A stretch of 47,731 bases of DNA from an uncultured Oscillospiraceae bacterium (GTDB lineage Bacteria > Bacillota > Clostridia > Oscillospirales > Oscillospiraceae), in NCBI GenBank assembly GCA_910584835.1, contig CAJUEG010000011.1, forward strand, positions 1-47,731, given 5' to 3'. Positions 39,132 through 47,597 of the stretch are shown one piece after another. Within the stretch, counting starts at the first letter, position 1. Every line of letters starts with the position of its first letter. A program made the position numbers and the translations under genes. The notes under the pieces are model-generated. The model worked only from the letters and a program-made list of their open reading frames with translations, ran no database searches and was not told where the DNA came from.

Positions 39132-40415
39132 TCAGCGCTGGTATTCAAACTCCAGGTTGTACAGGCACACCGCGTCCCCGTCCTCCACGCCCAGCTCCTC
39201 CAGCTGCTGGTATACCCCGGCGTCCCGCAGCTTCCGCTCGAACCAGTTGCGGCTCTCGTAGTCGCCGAAGTTCACGTTGGCCATGAGCTGGCGCAGCCAG
39301 GGCCCGTCCACCAACCAGGTGCCGTCCTCGTCCCGCTGGATGTCCAGGGACGCCGAGGTGTCCACCTCGGGGGGCCGCTCCATATAGGTGGGCTCGAACA
39401 CGATCACCGGGGGCAGGGTGGACAGCTCCCGGGCGGCGGCGTACATCAGCTCCTTTGTGCCCTGGTGGGCGGCGGCGGACAGCTGGAACAGGGGGCAGCC
39501 CCTGGCCTCCACATGCTGGCGGAGCCTTTCCAGCAGCTTGGGGTCCTCCATGATGTCCACCTTGTTGGCCGCCACCAGCATCCGCCTCGCGGCCAGCTCG
39601 GGGGACCAGCGCTGGAGCTCCTCACAGATGGCGTCGAAATCGGCCACCGGGTCCCGGCCCTCGCTGCCGGACACGTCCACCACGTGGATGAGCAGGCGGC
39701 AGCGGTCCACATGGCGCAGGAAGTCGTGGCCCAGCCCCGCGCCGTCGGCGGCGCCCTCGATGATGCCGGGGATGTCGGCCAGCACAAAGGACGTCCCCTC
39801 GTCCACCGCCACCACGCCCAGATTGGGGGAGAGGGTGGTGAAGTGGTAGTTGGCGATCTTGGGCTGGGCGCGAGTGACCACGCTGAGCAGGGTGGACTTG
39901 CCCACGTTGGGGAAGCCCACCAGCCCCACGTCGGCCAGCAGCTTCAGCTCCAAGAGCACCTCCCGGGCTTGTCCCGGCAGGCCCGCCTTGGCGAACCGGG
40001 GGCACTGGCGGGTGGGGGTGGCAAAGTGCTGATTGCCCCAGCCGCCGTTGCCCCCCCGGGCCAGCACGAAGTCCTCCTCCCCGGACATGTCGCAGATGAT
40101 CTCCTTTGTCTCCAGGTCCCGCACCACCGTGCCCCGGGGCACCCGGATCACCAGGTCGTCCCCGTCCTTGCCGGAGCACCGCTTGCCCTGGCCGTCCCTG
40201 CCGTTCCCGGCGGCATATTTGCGCTTGTAGCGGAAGTCCATCAGGGTGGACATGTGGGGGTCCACCCGCAATATGACGTCCCCGCCCCGGCCGCCGTCCC
40301 CGCCGTCGGGGCCGCCGGCGGCCACGTACTTCTCCCGGTGGAAGGCCACGGCCCCGCCGCCGCCGTCCCCCGCCCGGACGGTGATCCGGGCGGTGTCGAT
40401 GAATTGATTGGCCAT
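39132..40415 (-). CDS. obgE: GTPase Obg
   Basis: A 427-residue ribosome-associated GTPase involved in 50S assembly and stress signalling. The glycine-rich Obg fold (AGDGGGGAVAFHREK, GGPDGGDGGRGGDV) covers about 1-158. The G domain has GFPNVGKST (about 166-174), DIPGIIEGA and ANKVDIM. A C-terminal OCT domain (ESRNWFERKLRDAGVYQQLE) makes this the Firmicutes type. The last codons fall inside the 15-base sequence repeated in the downstream array. ATG at 40415 follows GGAGG. Confidence 0.96.
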   Translation of the reverse strand: MANQFIDTARITVRAGDGGGGAVAFHREKYVAAGGPDGGDGGRGGDVILRVDPHMSTLMDFRYKRKYAAGNGRDGQGKRCSGKDGDDLVIRVPRGTVVRDLETKEIICDMSGEEDFVLARGGNGGWGNQHFATPTRQCPRFAKAGLPGQAREVLLELKLLADVGLVGFPNVGKSTLLSVVTRAQPKIANYHFTTLSPNLGVVAVDEGTSFVLADIPGIIEGAADGAGLGHDFLRHVDRCRLLIHVVDVSGSEGRDPVADFDAICEELQRWSPELAARRMLVAANKVDIMEDPKLLERLRQHVEARGCPLFQLSAAAHQGTKELMYAAARELSTLPPVIVFEPTYMERPPEVDTSASLDIQRDEDGTWLVDGPWLRQLMANVNFGDYESRNWFERKLRDAGVYQQLEELGVEDGDAVCLYNLEFEYQR

Positions 40416-40426
40416 AGAGACCTCCT

Positions 40427-40879
40427 TTACAAATTCAGTTGGTAAATTCTGTGCCGGGGGATGCCCTCGTACCAGGCAAAGTAGTCCCGGGGCGCCTCGC
40501 AGACCTCCAGCAGCCGCCCGCCCAGTTTCTCAATGGTGCGGCAGGAGGGAGCATTGTCCTCCGCGCAGGTCACGTAAAGCCGGGCCATCCCGTGGAATCG
40601 GGCCACGTCCAGCACCAGCTCGCAGGCCCGCCGGGCATAGCCGTGCCCCTGAAATTCCGGGTCCACCTCATAGCCGATGTGGCCGTTATAGTATGCGTGG
40701 AAATTGTCCCCGATGCGGATGCTGATTTTTCCAACGGGGACGCCGCCCGCCAGGATATCGTAATAGTAGAAGGGGAGCAGCGGCCCGCCGCCCGCCGCCT
40801 TTTCCCGGATTTTCAGGGTGATATCCCCGCCGCCCAGTTCGTCAAAGCGGCTGCTGAAAGGAAAATCCATCCGCCTCAC
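40427..40879 (-). CDS. GNAT-family N-acetyltransferase
   Basis: 150 residues with the acetyl-CoA loop in PEFQGHGYARRACELVLDVA (Q-x-x-G-x-G/A) and the following strand MARLYVTCAEDNAPSCRTIE then KLGGRLLEV, typical of RimJ/RimL-like enzymes. The substrate is unknown. The start is GTG at 40879, overlapping the upstream stop (GTGA). obgE follows 11 bases downstream. Confidence 0.85.
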   Translation of the reverse strand: MRRMDFPFSSRFDELGGGDITLKIREKAAGGGPLLPFYYYDILAGGVPVGKISIRIGDNFHAYYNGHIGYEVDPEFQGHGYARRACELVLDVARFHGMARLYVTCAEDNAPSCRTIEKLGGRLLEVCEAPRDYFAWYEGIPRHRIYQLNL

Positions 40880-41367
40880 CCGCGGCGGCGGGCGTATACG
40901 TCGCTGTTCACCCGCCAGGCGCCGTCCTCCAGCACGGTGAAATTCTGCCAGTGGAACGTGTCCTCCCCTATCTCAGAGAACACCCACTTCCCGGCGGGGT
41001 TGTCGGCGGGGGTTCCCACCAGCCTGTCCCCCTCCTTCACGAAGGTGAGCAGGCGCACGTGGCCTTCACAGCAGTAGGCCATGTCGTAGCAGCCCTCTTT
41101 CGCGTTGAACATTCGGACAGCCGCGCCGTACTCCCCGTCTGGCTGGGGGTTGTCCGCCATGGTGGCCCGGGAGGGGCAGATGAACAGGTCCTGGATGCCC
41201 GCCCCGTTGAGGGCGCGGCGGAACAGCCACTCCCCCTGGACGGTGCGGCCTCCGCCCAGGCCGTCGGTATATTCAAAGTCCCAGTCCCCCAGCAGGGGGG
41301 CGAACCAGTCAAACTCCGGGGGGATTTTGCTCTCCCCAACGGTCAGGGCCTCCAAAAACGCGTCCAT
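40876..41367 (-). CDS. Conserved protein of unknown function (DUF1579-like pattern)
   Basis: 163 residues, cytoplasmic, beta-rich. Segments such as FAPLLGDWDFEYTDGLGGGR, QGEWLFRRALNGAGIQDLFI and EIGEDTFHWQNFTVLEDGAW resemble the lipocalin-like DUF1579 group, in which a small ligand may bind a beta-barrel. AGGAGG precedes the ATG at 41367. It overlaps the GNAT gene, so the two are co-expressed. Confidence 0.7.
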   Translation of the reverse strand: MDAFLEALTVGESKIPPEFDWFAPLLGDWDFEYTDGLGGGRTVQGEWLFRRALNGAGIQDLFICPSRATMADNPQPDGEYGAAVRMFNAKEGCYDMAYCCEGHVRLLTFVKEGDRLVGTPADNPAGKWVFSEIGEDTFHWQNFTVLEDGAWRVNSDVYARRRG

Positions 41368-41381
41368 TTCTTGACCTCCTG

Positions 41382-41564
41382 CTATTCGCCGCCGTGACCC
41401 CTGGAGAGGCTGAGCGCCACCCCCAGGATACCCATAATCAGCGCTGCCAAGTCCACTATCATCCGCAATATTCCATCACTTAGGACAGGGTCAATCATCG
41501 CAATCAATACCAGCAGCATCCCGAACAGAATAAGCGCGATTCCCTGGGCCTGTTTTTTTCCCAT
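41382..41564 (-). CDS. Small membrane protein
   Basis: 60 residues with two hydrophobic helices (GIALILFGMLLVLIAMIDPV and MIVDLAALIMGILGVALSLS) and a charged C-terminus RGHGGE. No family is recognised. ATG at 41564 lies 10 bases after AAGGAG. It directly precedes the gene at 40876-41367. Confidence 0.65.
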   Translation of the reverse strand: MGKKQAQGIALILFGMLLVLIAMIDPVLSDGILRMIVDLAALIMGILGVALSLSRGHGGE

Positions 41565-41584
41565 TTCTGCGCATCTCCTTTTCG

Positions 41585-41620
41585 TAAAAAAGCCGCAAAC
41601 GGTTCCCCGTTTGCGGCTTT
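41585..41620 (-). terminator. Terminator of the rplU-prp-rpmA operon
   Basis: A 12-bp stem (41591-41602 with 41607-41618), 4-base loop, with six T on the minus strand, 10 bases beyond the rpmA stop. Confidence 0.9.
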
Positions 41621-41630
41621 CTGGCAAATC

Positions 41631-41915
<285 letters not shown>

Positions 41916-41940
41916 AGTCGTTTCCGTCCTTTCTGTCAAA

Positions 41941-42075
41941 GGTTGATGTTGTCACGTTCGCTTTGGGCGCGCTCCTCCCAGCGGCTTCCCTCCGGCTTCG
42001 CAAATTGTCCTCGCCGCCTTTAGCGGTTTCGACAATTCGCTCCGATCCGATCCATCCGCTGGGGTGCGCCTAAGC
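41941..42075 (-). repeat. Interspersed structured element, copy between prp and rpmA
   Basis: On the minus strand it begins at the prp stop (GAAGCGTGAGC), then CAGCGGATGGATCGG and GGAGCGA. The outer stem is ATTGTC / GACAAT (42005-42010 and 42031-42036 on plus) in place of the GGCAAAA / TTTTGCC of other copies, and the inner stem is GC-rich. Then come GCGAAGCCGGAGGGAAGCCG and a distal GAACGTGACA. Length about 135 bases, like the units after obgE. Confidence 0.65.
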
Positions 42076-42420
42076 TCACGCTTCGTCTTCATCATCCATG
42101 AGGACAATGAGATTGTCGGGGTATTCCTCCCCCATGGCCTGGAGGTAGACCATCATGCCGGCCAGCAGGTTCTGGCAGGTATGCTCGTTGGCCTCGCTCA
42201 GCCCAGCCGGGAGCTTGAGGGAGATGCGGGCGTTTTTTTCGCTGGCCTTCACCGGGGCCCCCAGGCCCAGCACCTCGTTGATGGTGCACTCGGTCAGGCC
42301 GACCGCCGCGGAGATGGCGGCGCACACGATGTCGCTGCCCTCCTCGGCGTACCCGCTGTGGCCCTCCACCACGAAGCCGTCGATGCGGCCGGACCCGCTG
42401 TGGAAGGTTACGGTGGTCAT
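42076..42420 (-). CDS. prp: Ribosomal-processing cysteine protease Prp (YsxB)
   Basis: A 114-residue cysteine protease that cuts the leader off L27. The catalytic pair is visible as H21 in EGHSGYAEEGSD and C33 in DIVCAAISAAVGLTE. It sits between rplU and rpmA, as in all Firmicutes with leadered L27. ATG at 42420 lies 11 bases after rplU; the longer open frame upstream is not coding. The acidic end DDEDEA leads into a repeat element. Confidence 0.94.
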   Translation of the reverse strand: MTTVTFHSGSGRIDGFVVEGHSGYAEEGSDIVCAAISAAVGLTECTINEVLGLGAPVKASEKNARISLKLPAGLSEANEHTCQNLLAGMMVYLQAMGEEYPDNLIVLMDDEDEA

Positions 42421-42431
42421 CGCCGGCTCCC

Positions 42432-42743
42432 TCAGGCGTTGACCTTGGTGATCTCCACCTTGGTGTAGGGCTGACGATGGCCCTGACGGCGGCGGTAGTT
42501 CTTCTTGGGCTTGTACTTGAACACCAGCACCTTCTTGCCCTTGCCGTTCTTCACCACATTGGCGGTGACGGAGGCGCCGGCCACTGCGGGGGCGCCGAAT
42601 TTGGCGCTGTCGCCGTCCAGGACGGCCAGCACCTTGTCGAAGGTGACGGTTTCGCCGGCTTCCACGTTCAGCTTCTCGATGTAGAGGGTGTCGCCCTCGG
42701 CCACCTTGTACTGCTTCCCGCCGGTCTCGATGATCGCGTGCAT
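42432..42743 (-). CDS. rplU: Ribosomal protein L21
   Basis: A 103-residue 50S protein that binds 23S rRNA. It shows MHAIIETGGKQYKVAEGDTL and the C-terminal FKYKPKKNYRRRQGHRQPYT then KVEI. AAGGAG precedes the ATG. It is the first gene of the rplU-prp-rpmA operon behind a structured leader. Confidence 0.97.
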   Translation of the reverse strand: MHAIIETGGKQYKVAEGDTLYIEKLNVEAGETVTFDKVLAVLDGDSAKFGAPAVAGASVTANVVKNGKGKKVLVFKYKPKKNYRRRQGHRQPYTKVEITKVNA

Positions 42744-42746
42744 ATC

Positions 42747-42870
42747 TGCACTCCTTTCCTTTATTACGGGCTCGCTGTCGGGGGCAGGGGATGATCCCCA
42801 CTTGTTGACACGCTGCGAAGCGGCCAGGACGTTTGGTCGCTTCTCCGCGCTTCTACCCAGTCAATGCGGC
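42747..42870 (-). ncRNA. rplU 5' leader (L21-leader-like)
   Basis: About 125 bases lie between the predicted start of transcription and rplU. It has self-complementary blocks: GAAGCGCGGAGAAGCG with CGCTTCGCAGCGTG, and GGGGATCATCCCC. Firmicutes rplU operons carry a known L21 leader RNA; this position fits, but I could not check the covariance model. Confidence 0.45.
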
Positions 42871-42876
42871 TTGAAT

Positions 42877-42905
42877 AGTATATCAACCTGGTTTGCAAAA
42901 GTCAA
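42877..42905 (-). promoter_or_regulatory. Strong promoter of rplU-prp-rpmA
   Basis: On the minus strand TTGACT (42905-42900), a 17-base spacer and TATACT (42882-42877), about 135 bases upstream of rplU. Confidence 0.8.
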
Positions 42906-43019
42906 GGGATTTCCCTTGGTTTTTTGCTTTTTTAATCCCAAAGCGCGGTATTCAAGCCGTACCCGCCGTGGCGCGCTGCGGACAGGCGCAGCTGGCATAG
43001 GAGAGCCGTCCGCCCCGGG

Positions 43020-44570
43020 CTACCGCGGCGGCGCGGGGCGGCCCGCCAGCTCCGCCTGAAACCGGGCGGCGGTGTCCTTGGCGGCGGCGACCTTGTCCCA
43101 GCTCTCCAGGTACTCCTTGGCGTATTTGGGGTTGTTCAGCCGGACGATTTTCCGGTTTTCCGAATCCACCAGCTTGGTGATCCCCCCGGCCCCCAGGGAC
43201 AGCACGCTTTGCAGCTCCTCCATCATCACGATGTTATAGGCGCACACCGCCCCCGGCCTTGTCCAGCCCACGTTTTCAAAGGAACCGGACATGTATTTCT
43301 GCCGGTACAGGTAGTACGGGGCGTACCCGGCGCCCCGCAGCCGTTTCGACGCCAGCCCCAGCATGTTTTCCACCGTTTCGGGCGGGCACAGCGCTCCCCC
43401 CTCCTCGGTGAGGCGGGAGCCCTTCTTCAGCGCCAGGGTGTGCACCGTAATGTTGGCCGGCCCCATGGCCAGCACCTTTTCCAGGGTGCGCTCAAACCCC
43501 TCCCCGCTGTCGGCGGGCAGCCCGGCGATGAGGTCCATATTGACCAGCCCGCCGAAGTGCGCCTCCGCCAGCTCCATGGCCTCCACAATCTGGGCGGAGG
43601 TGTGGGCGCGCCCCATGGCCCGGAGCACCCCATCCTCCATGGTCTGGGGGTTGATGGAGATGCGGTGAATCCCGTGTTTTTTCAGGGTTTCCAGCTTGTC
43701 CGCGGTGATGGTGTCCGGCCTGCCCGCCTCCACGGTGAACTCGCCGCACCGGTCCATGGGCAGAAAGTTTTCCACAGCGGACAGGATTTTGTGGAGCTCC
43801 CCCGCCGACAGGGTGGTGGGGGTGCCGCCCCCCATGTAGGCGCAGGAGATGTGGAGGCCCTTTTCCCGGAGGAGCTCCCCCGCCAGCCGGATCTCCCGGC
43901 ACAGGGCCTCCACATAGGGCTCCACCAGGGACAGGGACCGCTTCACGTCGGCGGAGATGAAGGAGCAGTAGGCGCACCGGGTGGGGCAGAAGGGGATGCC
44001 GATATACAGGGCCATCCCATCATCGGCCAGGTCCCTTTTCACGTCCAGCGCCGCCTGGGCGCACTCCACCGCCAGCGCCGCCCGGGGCGGGGAGACGCGG
44101 TAGGTCTCCCGCAGCTCCCGCTCCGCCTCCCTGGGGGTTTTGCCCGCCAGCAGGGCCCGGGTGGGCAGCTTGACGGGCCGCACCCCGGTGAGCGACCCCC
44201 AAGGCAGCTCATGGCCCAGCAGGGCGGTCCCCGCCCTGTAAAACGCCTGCTTCAATGCGTGGGACACGGTGTGGTACACCTGCTCGTCCAGCTCGTCCAG
44301 CTTTTCCGACGGGAAGCGGGCCACGCCGCGCCCACGGCGGCCCCCCTGTTCCACCTGGGCGGTGACGCAGGACAGTTTTTCTCCCCGGTGGAGGGTGAGC
44401 GCCACCCACGGCTCCCCGTCCGGGGCGGTGGGGGCGGACGTGTCCAGGTACGGGGTATCTGGATACCCCGGCTTCTCGCCGGGAAACAGGGTGAGCAGCA
44501 TCTGCTCCGCGGCAAAGCGGTACTTATCCGGCTTCCAGGGCCAGTTTTGTTCTGTCAGCCAGATTTTCAT
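43020..44570 (-). CDS. hemZ: Coproporphyrinogen dehydrogenase-like radical SAM protein HemZ
   Basis: 516 residues. The radical-SAM motif CPTRCAYC uses C195, C199 and C202, followed by AYMGGGTPTTLSAGELHKIL and FTVEAGRPDTITADKL, as in the HemN family. The long N-terminal domain and the end (VGWTRPGAVCAYNIVMMEEL) fit HemZ, the oxygen-independent branch in Firmicutes; no other heme genes are in the window, so the true substrate is open. ATG at 44570 lies 1 base after the MBL hydrolase stop, so they form an operon. Confidence 0.9.
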   Translation of the reverse strand: MKIWLTEQNWPWKPDKYRFAAEQMLLTLFPGEKPGYPDTPYLDTSAPTAPDGEPWVALTLHRGEKLSCVTAQVEQGGRRGRGVARFPSEKLDELDEQVYHTVSHALKQAFYRAGTALLGHELPWGSLTGVRPVKLPTRALLAGKTPREAERELRETYRVSPPRAALAVECAQAALDVKRDLADDGMALYIGIPFCPTRCAYCSFISADVKRSLSLVEPYVEALCREIRLAGELLREKGLHISCAYMGGGTPTTLSAGELHKILSAVENFLPMDRCGEFTVEAGRPDTITADKLETLKKHGIHRISINPQTMEDGVLRAMGRAHTSAQIVEAMELAEAHFGGLVNMDLIAGLPADSGEGFERTLEKVLAMGPANITVHTLALKKGSRLTEEGGALCPPETVENMLGLASKRLRGAGYAPYYLYRQKYMSGSFENVGWTRPGAVCAYNIVMMEELQSVLSLGAGGITKLVDSENRKIVRLNNPKYAKEYLESWDKVAAAKDTAARFQAELAGRPAPPR

Positions 44571-44571
44571 A

Positions 44572-45204
44572 TCAGCGCCCCATGGCCGCCCGGAGGCAGT
44601 AGTTGGTCTGCCGCTCCCGCTCCAGGGTGGACCGCCCCTCGTGGCCGGGGAGAACCTGGTAATCCCCCTCCAGCTCCCCCAGCCGCCTGAGGGAGCGCAT
44701 GATCTCCCCCTCGTCGCCGCCGGGGAAGTCGGTGCGGCCCATGGACCCGGCAAACAGGGTGTCCCCGGTGAACAGCACGTTTTCCGCCCGCAGCGTAACC
44801 GAGCCGGGGGTATGTCCGGGGGTTTCCAAAACCTCCACAGCTATCCCCGCCACGTTTACCACGTCCCCCTCCTGGTAGGGGGTGATGTTCCCGAAGGAGC
44901 GGACGATGGGGAAGCGCTGGCCGAACAGGCTTGTGGTGTCCCCCTCGCCCAGGTCGGCGGGGTGGCAGTACACGGGCAGGTCCGGCCACTCCTCCCGGAG
45001 GCCGGGTATGCCCAGGATGTGGTCGAAGTGGCCGTGGGTGAGCAGGACGGCTGACCCCTCCAATCCCTTGTCCACCATCCACCGGGCAACCTGTTCCCCC
45101 TGGTCGCCCGGGTCCACAATGCCGCACCGGCATCCGCCGTCCTGGCGGAAAATGTAACAGTTGGTGCCGATCTGGCCCAGGCGAAGCACGCTGATTTCCA
45201 TCAA
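44572..45204 (-). CDS. Metallo-beta-lactamase-fold hydrolase (glyoxalase II-like)
   Basis: 210 residues with the metal site HGHFDH (57-62), a third His in ETPGHTPGSVTL, the Asp in LFTGDTLFAGSMGRTD and the last His in VLPGHEGRSTL. This pattern is the YcbL/glyoxalase-II-like thioesterase group that binds two metals. It is co-transcribed with hemZ. ATG at 45204; a short AT-rich promoter region lies upstream. Confidence 0.9.
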   Translation of the reverse strand: MMEISVLRLGQIGTNCYIFRQDGGCRCGIVDPGDQGEQVARWMVDKGLEGSAVLLTHGHFDHILGIPGLREEWPDLPVYCHPADLGEGDTTSLFGQRFPIVRSFGNITPYQEGDVVNVAGIAVEVLETPGHTPGSVTLRAENVLFTGDTLFAGSMGRTDFPGGDEGEIMRSLRRLGELEGDYQVLPGHEGRSTLERERQTNYCLRAAMGR

Positions 45205-45262
45205 ACCACTCCTATCCTTTTTGCCCTATCATACGATATTTTGGCCTGTTTGTAAATATAAA

Positions 45263-45295
45263 AGAGGCCCGGTGGCTTCTCACCGGGCCTCTTTC
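45263..45295. terminator. Hairpin terminator between the accessory cassette and the MBL gene
   Basis: A 12-bp stem (45263-45274 with 45281-45292), 6-base loop, A-rich on the left and TTTC on the right. It works in either direction; on the minus strand it would close the cassette at 45433-47395. Confidence 0.8.
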
Positions 45296-45432
45296 ATGCC
45301 TTCTCGACACTTATTAACAAACGCGGGAGCTATTTTTCTTACAAAAAAAGGTATGCTGGCTGATTTGACGTTCACAGAACCGCAGCGAAGAAGCCCCTTT
45401 GACCAATGTGAAGTTATGAAAAGACCTCTTTG

Positions 45433-45888
45433 CTAGTATCCTCTTACTTCTTTGAAATCAAAAATTTCGTTTGGAACGTCAGTCCAATGAATTACAAAGA
45501 AAAACTGCGATCCGTACTTGATTACATAGTTTGTTCTTGGACCTGCTCCTTCTCCGTCATCTATTTCTATAATTGATGTAACTTCGTATATGTCGTCTGC
45601 AAGTTTGTGCACATCCTGTATTGTGAAGGATAATAGAGGTTCGTTCCTTGATGCCCTGATAAGAAACTCATCGGTAAACATAGTGTCTTCACCACGATAC
45701 AACAGGGCAAATGCTGTATCGTAATCGCCTTTTTCCATAGCGTTATAATATTGAGTTACTATCTTTTTTGCCTCTTCTTCATCTTCATCTTTTTGCAGTG
45801 AGGGCAGCACTAAAATAATTACAATCACTACTGCAAAAACACTCGCAAATAGACACCACCATATTTTTTCTTTTTTCATTTTCATCAT
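45433..45888 (-). CDS. Membrane-anchored protein with NTF2-like outer domain
   Basis: 151 residues. Short basic N-terminus, one helix (WWCLFASVFAVVIVIILVLP), then an acidic EDEEEAKKIVTQYYNAMEKG stretch leading into a domain with the helix-then-sheet order of NTF2-like/DUF4878 proteins. Its function is unknown. It starts 3 bases after the preceding gene's stop and lacks its own ribosome site, so it depends on that gene. The region is visibly AT-richer than the core flanks. Confidence 0.65.
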   Translation of the reverse strand: MMKMKKEKIWWCLFASVFAVVIVIILVLPSLQKDEDEEEAKKIVTQYYNAMEKGDYDTAFALLYRGEDTMFTDEFLIRASRNEPLLSFTIQDVHKLADDIYEVTSIIEIDDGEGAGPRTNYVIKYGSQFFFVIHWTDVPNEIFDFKEVRGY

Positions 45889-45891
45889 TGT

Positions 45892-46416
45892 TTAGTCATC
45901 ATACACCGCATAAAGGGAAAACGATCCGTACATCTTACCGCCAGTTGCATTTAAAACGCCGCCGTAGTATTTTTCGTTTTCATCGGGTGTTTTTGTCGTC
46001 GTAAAAGTCGTTACTCCTACAAGATCTACTTTTGCATAAGCAAAAAGTTCATATTCGCCAGTCCAATCCACATGCGCAATTCCTGCTTTCGTCGTTTTAA
46101 AAAACCCATCTGTGCTCATGTTTGTAATAATCTCAAAAGTTCCACTGGGTGGAAAGTCCCCTGCTCCGAAACTTTGATCTGTAGTTACCACCCATCCATC
46201 ATTGAGATAATTTTTTATCGTATAATAACCCAAAAGTATTTGACGAGACCTATCTTGGATCATCACCTTTTCAGCAGGTACGTATTCCGCTCCGTCAAAA
46301 GCCGTTGGGGACAGAGGTTTCCCGTCTCCTGGCAATTCTGAAGCCAATACTGGTACGCATAGCAGTATACTGATGACACCTGCCAAAATCAACGTAAATG
46401 CTTTTTTCATTTTCAT
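45892..46416 (-). CDS. Secreted protein of unknown function
   Basis: 174 residues. A clear Sec signal peptide (KKAFTLILAGVISILLCVPV then LASELP) with a likely cut after LAS. The mature part is beta-rich (GYYTIKNYLNDGWVVTTDQS; GSFSLYAVYDD). No family is recognised. ATG at 46410 (MKKAFTL) has better spacing from GAAGGGG than ATG at 46416. It lies in a four-gene run with a membrane XRE regulator. Confidence 0.65.
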   Translation of the reverse strand: MKMKKAFTLILAGVISILLCVPVLASELPGDGKPLSPTAFDGAEYVPAEKVMIQDRSRQILLGYYTIKNYLNDGWVVTTDQSFGAGDFPPSGTFEIITNMSTDGFFKTTKAGIAHVDWTGEYELFAYAKVDLVGVTTFTTTKTPDENEKYYGGVLNATGGKMYGSFSLYAVYDD

Positions 46417-46435
46417 TCCCCTTCTAAATTTACAT

Positions 46436-46897
46436 TTAATAGTTTACAAAGCCTACTACATTGACCGTATACGAAGAATTATTCCTAACCGCCACCGCAT
46501 AGCTCCCGCTCTGGTTTACCCTTATTGATTGATTGATACTGCCCCCTTCCACATTTAAGAAATAGAAGTAACCATCCGGAGCTATTACGCCAAAGTCGAC
46601 ATTTGCCGACGCTGGCGAGTAGGAACAATTTATTGTGATGACCTGCCTCGCCGCCAAAGAAATTTTATCATCTGAAATATGAACCGCCTGACCCGCAACC
46701 TGATCGCTGATGGAATACGTGATTCGGGGCTGCGGGCTCCCCTCAAAACGCGCGGCCTGCGACACGTCAATCATTTCACGGCGCATGTCTTCCATCTGTA
46801 TGGCGGATTCGCCGGACAGATTCTTTGCATCCGCCGTTGTTCCAAGCCATCCCATGGCCGCAATGCACACCATGAACAATATAATTCCTCTCTTCAT
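46436..46897 (-). CDS. Secreted beta-sandwich protein of unknown function
   Basis: 153 residues. Signal peptide MKRGIILFMVCIAAMGWLGT with a likely cut after TADA. The C-terminal part (NVDFGVIAPDGYFYFLNVEG, then GSYAVAVRNNSSYTVNVVGF) is strand-rich with a Y-x-V repeat, like small bacterial beta-sandwich domains. AAGGAG lies ahead of the ATG at 46897. It follows the XRE gene after 15 bases. Confidence 0.65.
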   Translation of the reverse strand: MKRGIILFMVCIAAMGWLGTTADAKNLSGESAIQMEDMRREMIDVSQAARFEGSPQPRITYSISDQVAGQAVHISDDKISLAARQVITINCSYSPASANVDFGVIAPDGYFYFLNVEGGSINQSIRVNQSGSYAVAVRNNSSYTVNVVGFVNY

Positions 46898-46912
46898 TTG
46901 TAAAAACTCCTT

Positions 46913-47395
46913 TCAGTCTACCGGCTCCAGCGGCAGGACGCCTATATTAGAATTATCCTGGTTTATAAAATCCTTCCCCAGTTCATCCATATCAATGGGG
47001 CCCGGCGTCTGTGCGGGCACGTATTGTCCCCTGCTCAAACCAATAAAAACAATGAGCGCCACAATTACCGCGGCCAACACCGTCACGGTAATTTTCAAAA
47101 TTTCACGGGTACCATGCCTTTCCGCCGCTTCTTGCTTATCACCCCTTTCCGCCGCTCCTTTTTCTTCCTCCACCACTACCGGCACGGCCTGAAGCTGTGC
47201 GGTCTCATTCACCAGCGTGTCTATAGACACGTCAAGCAGCTCCCCTATCCTGACCAGGTTCTCCGTGGAGGGTTTTGAGATTCCCTGCTCCCACCTGGAC
47301 ACGGCCTGCCGTGATACGTTCAGCTCCTCCGCCAGCTCCAGCTGGGTCATTCCGCGCTGTTTCCGCAGAAGCGACAGCTTTTCTCCAAACCTCAT
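46913..47395 (-). CDS. Membrane-tethered XRE regulator
   Basis: 160 residues. The N-terminal Cro/CI domain (EKLSLLRKQRGMTQLELAEE, then SRQAVSRWEQGISKPSTENL) is followed by a charged Glu/Lys linker, a membrane helix at about 103-123 (ITVTVLAAVIVALIVFIGLS) and a short outer tail. This puts a DNA-binding domain on the inner face of the membrane. It is the first gene of the run with two secreted and one anchored protein and is likely to regulate them. Confidence 0.85.
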   Translation of the reverse strand: MRFGEKLSLLRKQRGMTQLELAEELNVSRQAVSRWEQGISKPSTENLVRIGELLDVSIDTLVNETAQLQAVPVVVEEEKGAAERGDKQEAAERHGTREILKITVTVLAAVIVALIVFIGLSRGQYVPAQTPGPIDMDELGKDFINQDNSNIGVLPLEPVD

Positions 47396-47478
47396 ATTAC
47401 CAGCCCCCCCGTGTTTTTATAAACCATATCCGCTTTACACTTGCGCAATTTTTGGTTTCCCTGCCCATATAAACGGCT

Positions 47479-47520
47479 GCAGGCTGCCCAGCGCTCTTGC
47501 CTCCGCGCTGGACAGCCTGC
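47479..47520. terminator. Hairpin downstream of jag
   Basis: A two-part stem GCAGGCTG / CAGCCTGC (47479-47486 / 47513-47520) with CCAGCGC / GCGCTGG inside (47488-47494 / 47505-47511). The T run is poor, so termination is uncertain. Confidence 0.5.
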
Positions 47521-47597
47521 ATTCCCGGCTATGGAGGATTACTTCACATAGTCGATTATATCCGCTGTTAAATGTCTCTGAATTGTGCTCTTCCCTG

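Noticed and set aside
42421..42801. Long N-terminal extension of prp through rplU
   Set aside because: It overlaps rplU out of frame; Prp proteins are about 110 residues and start at the ATG at 42420.
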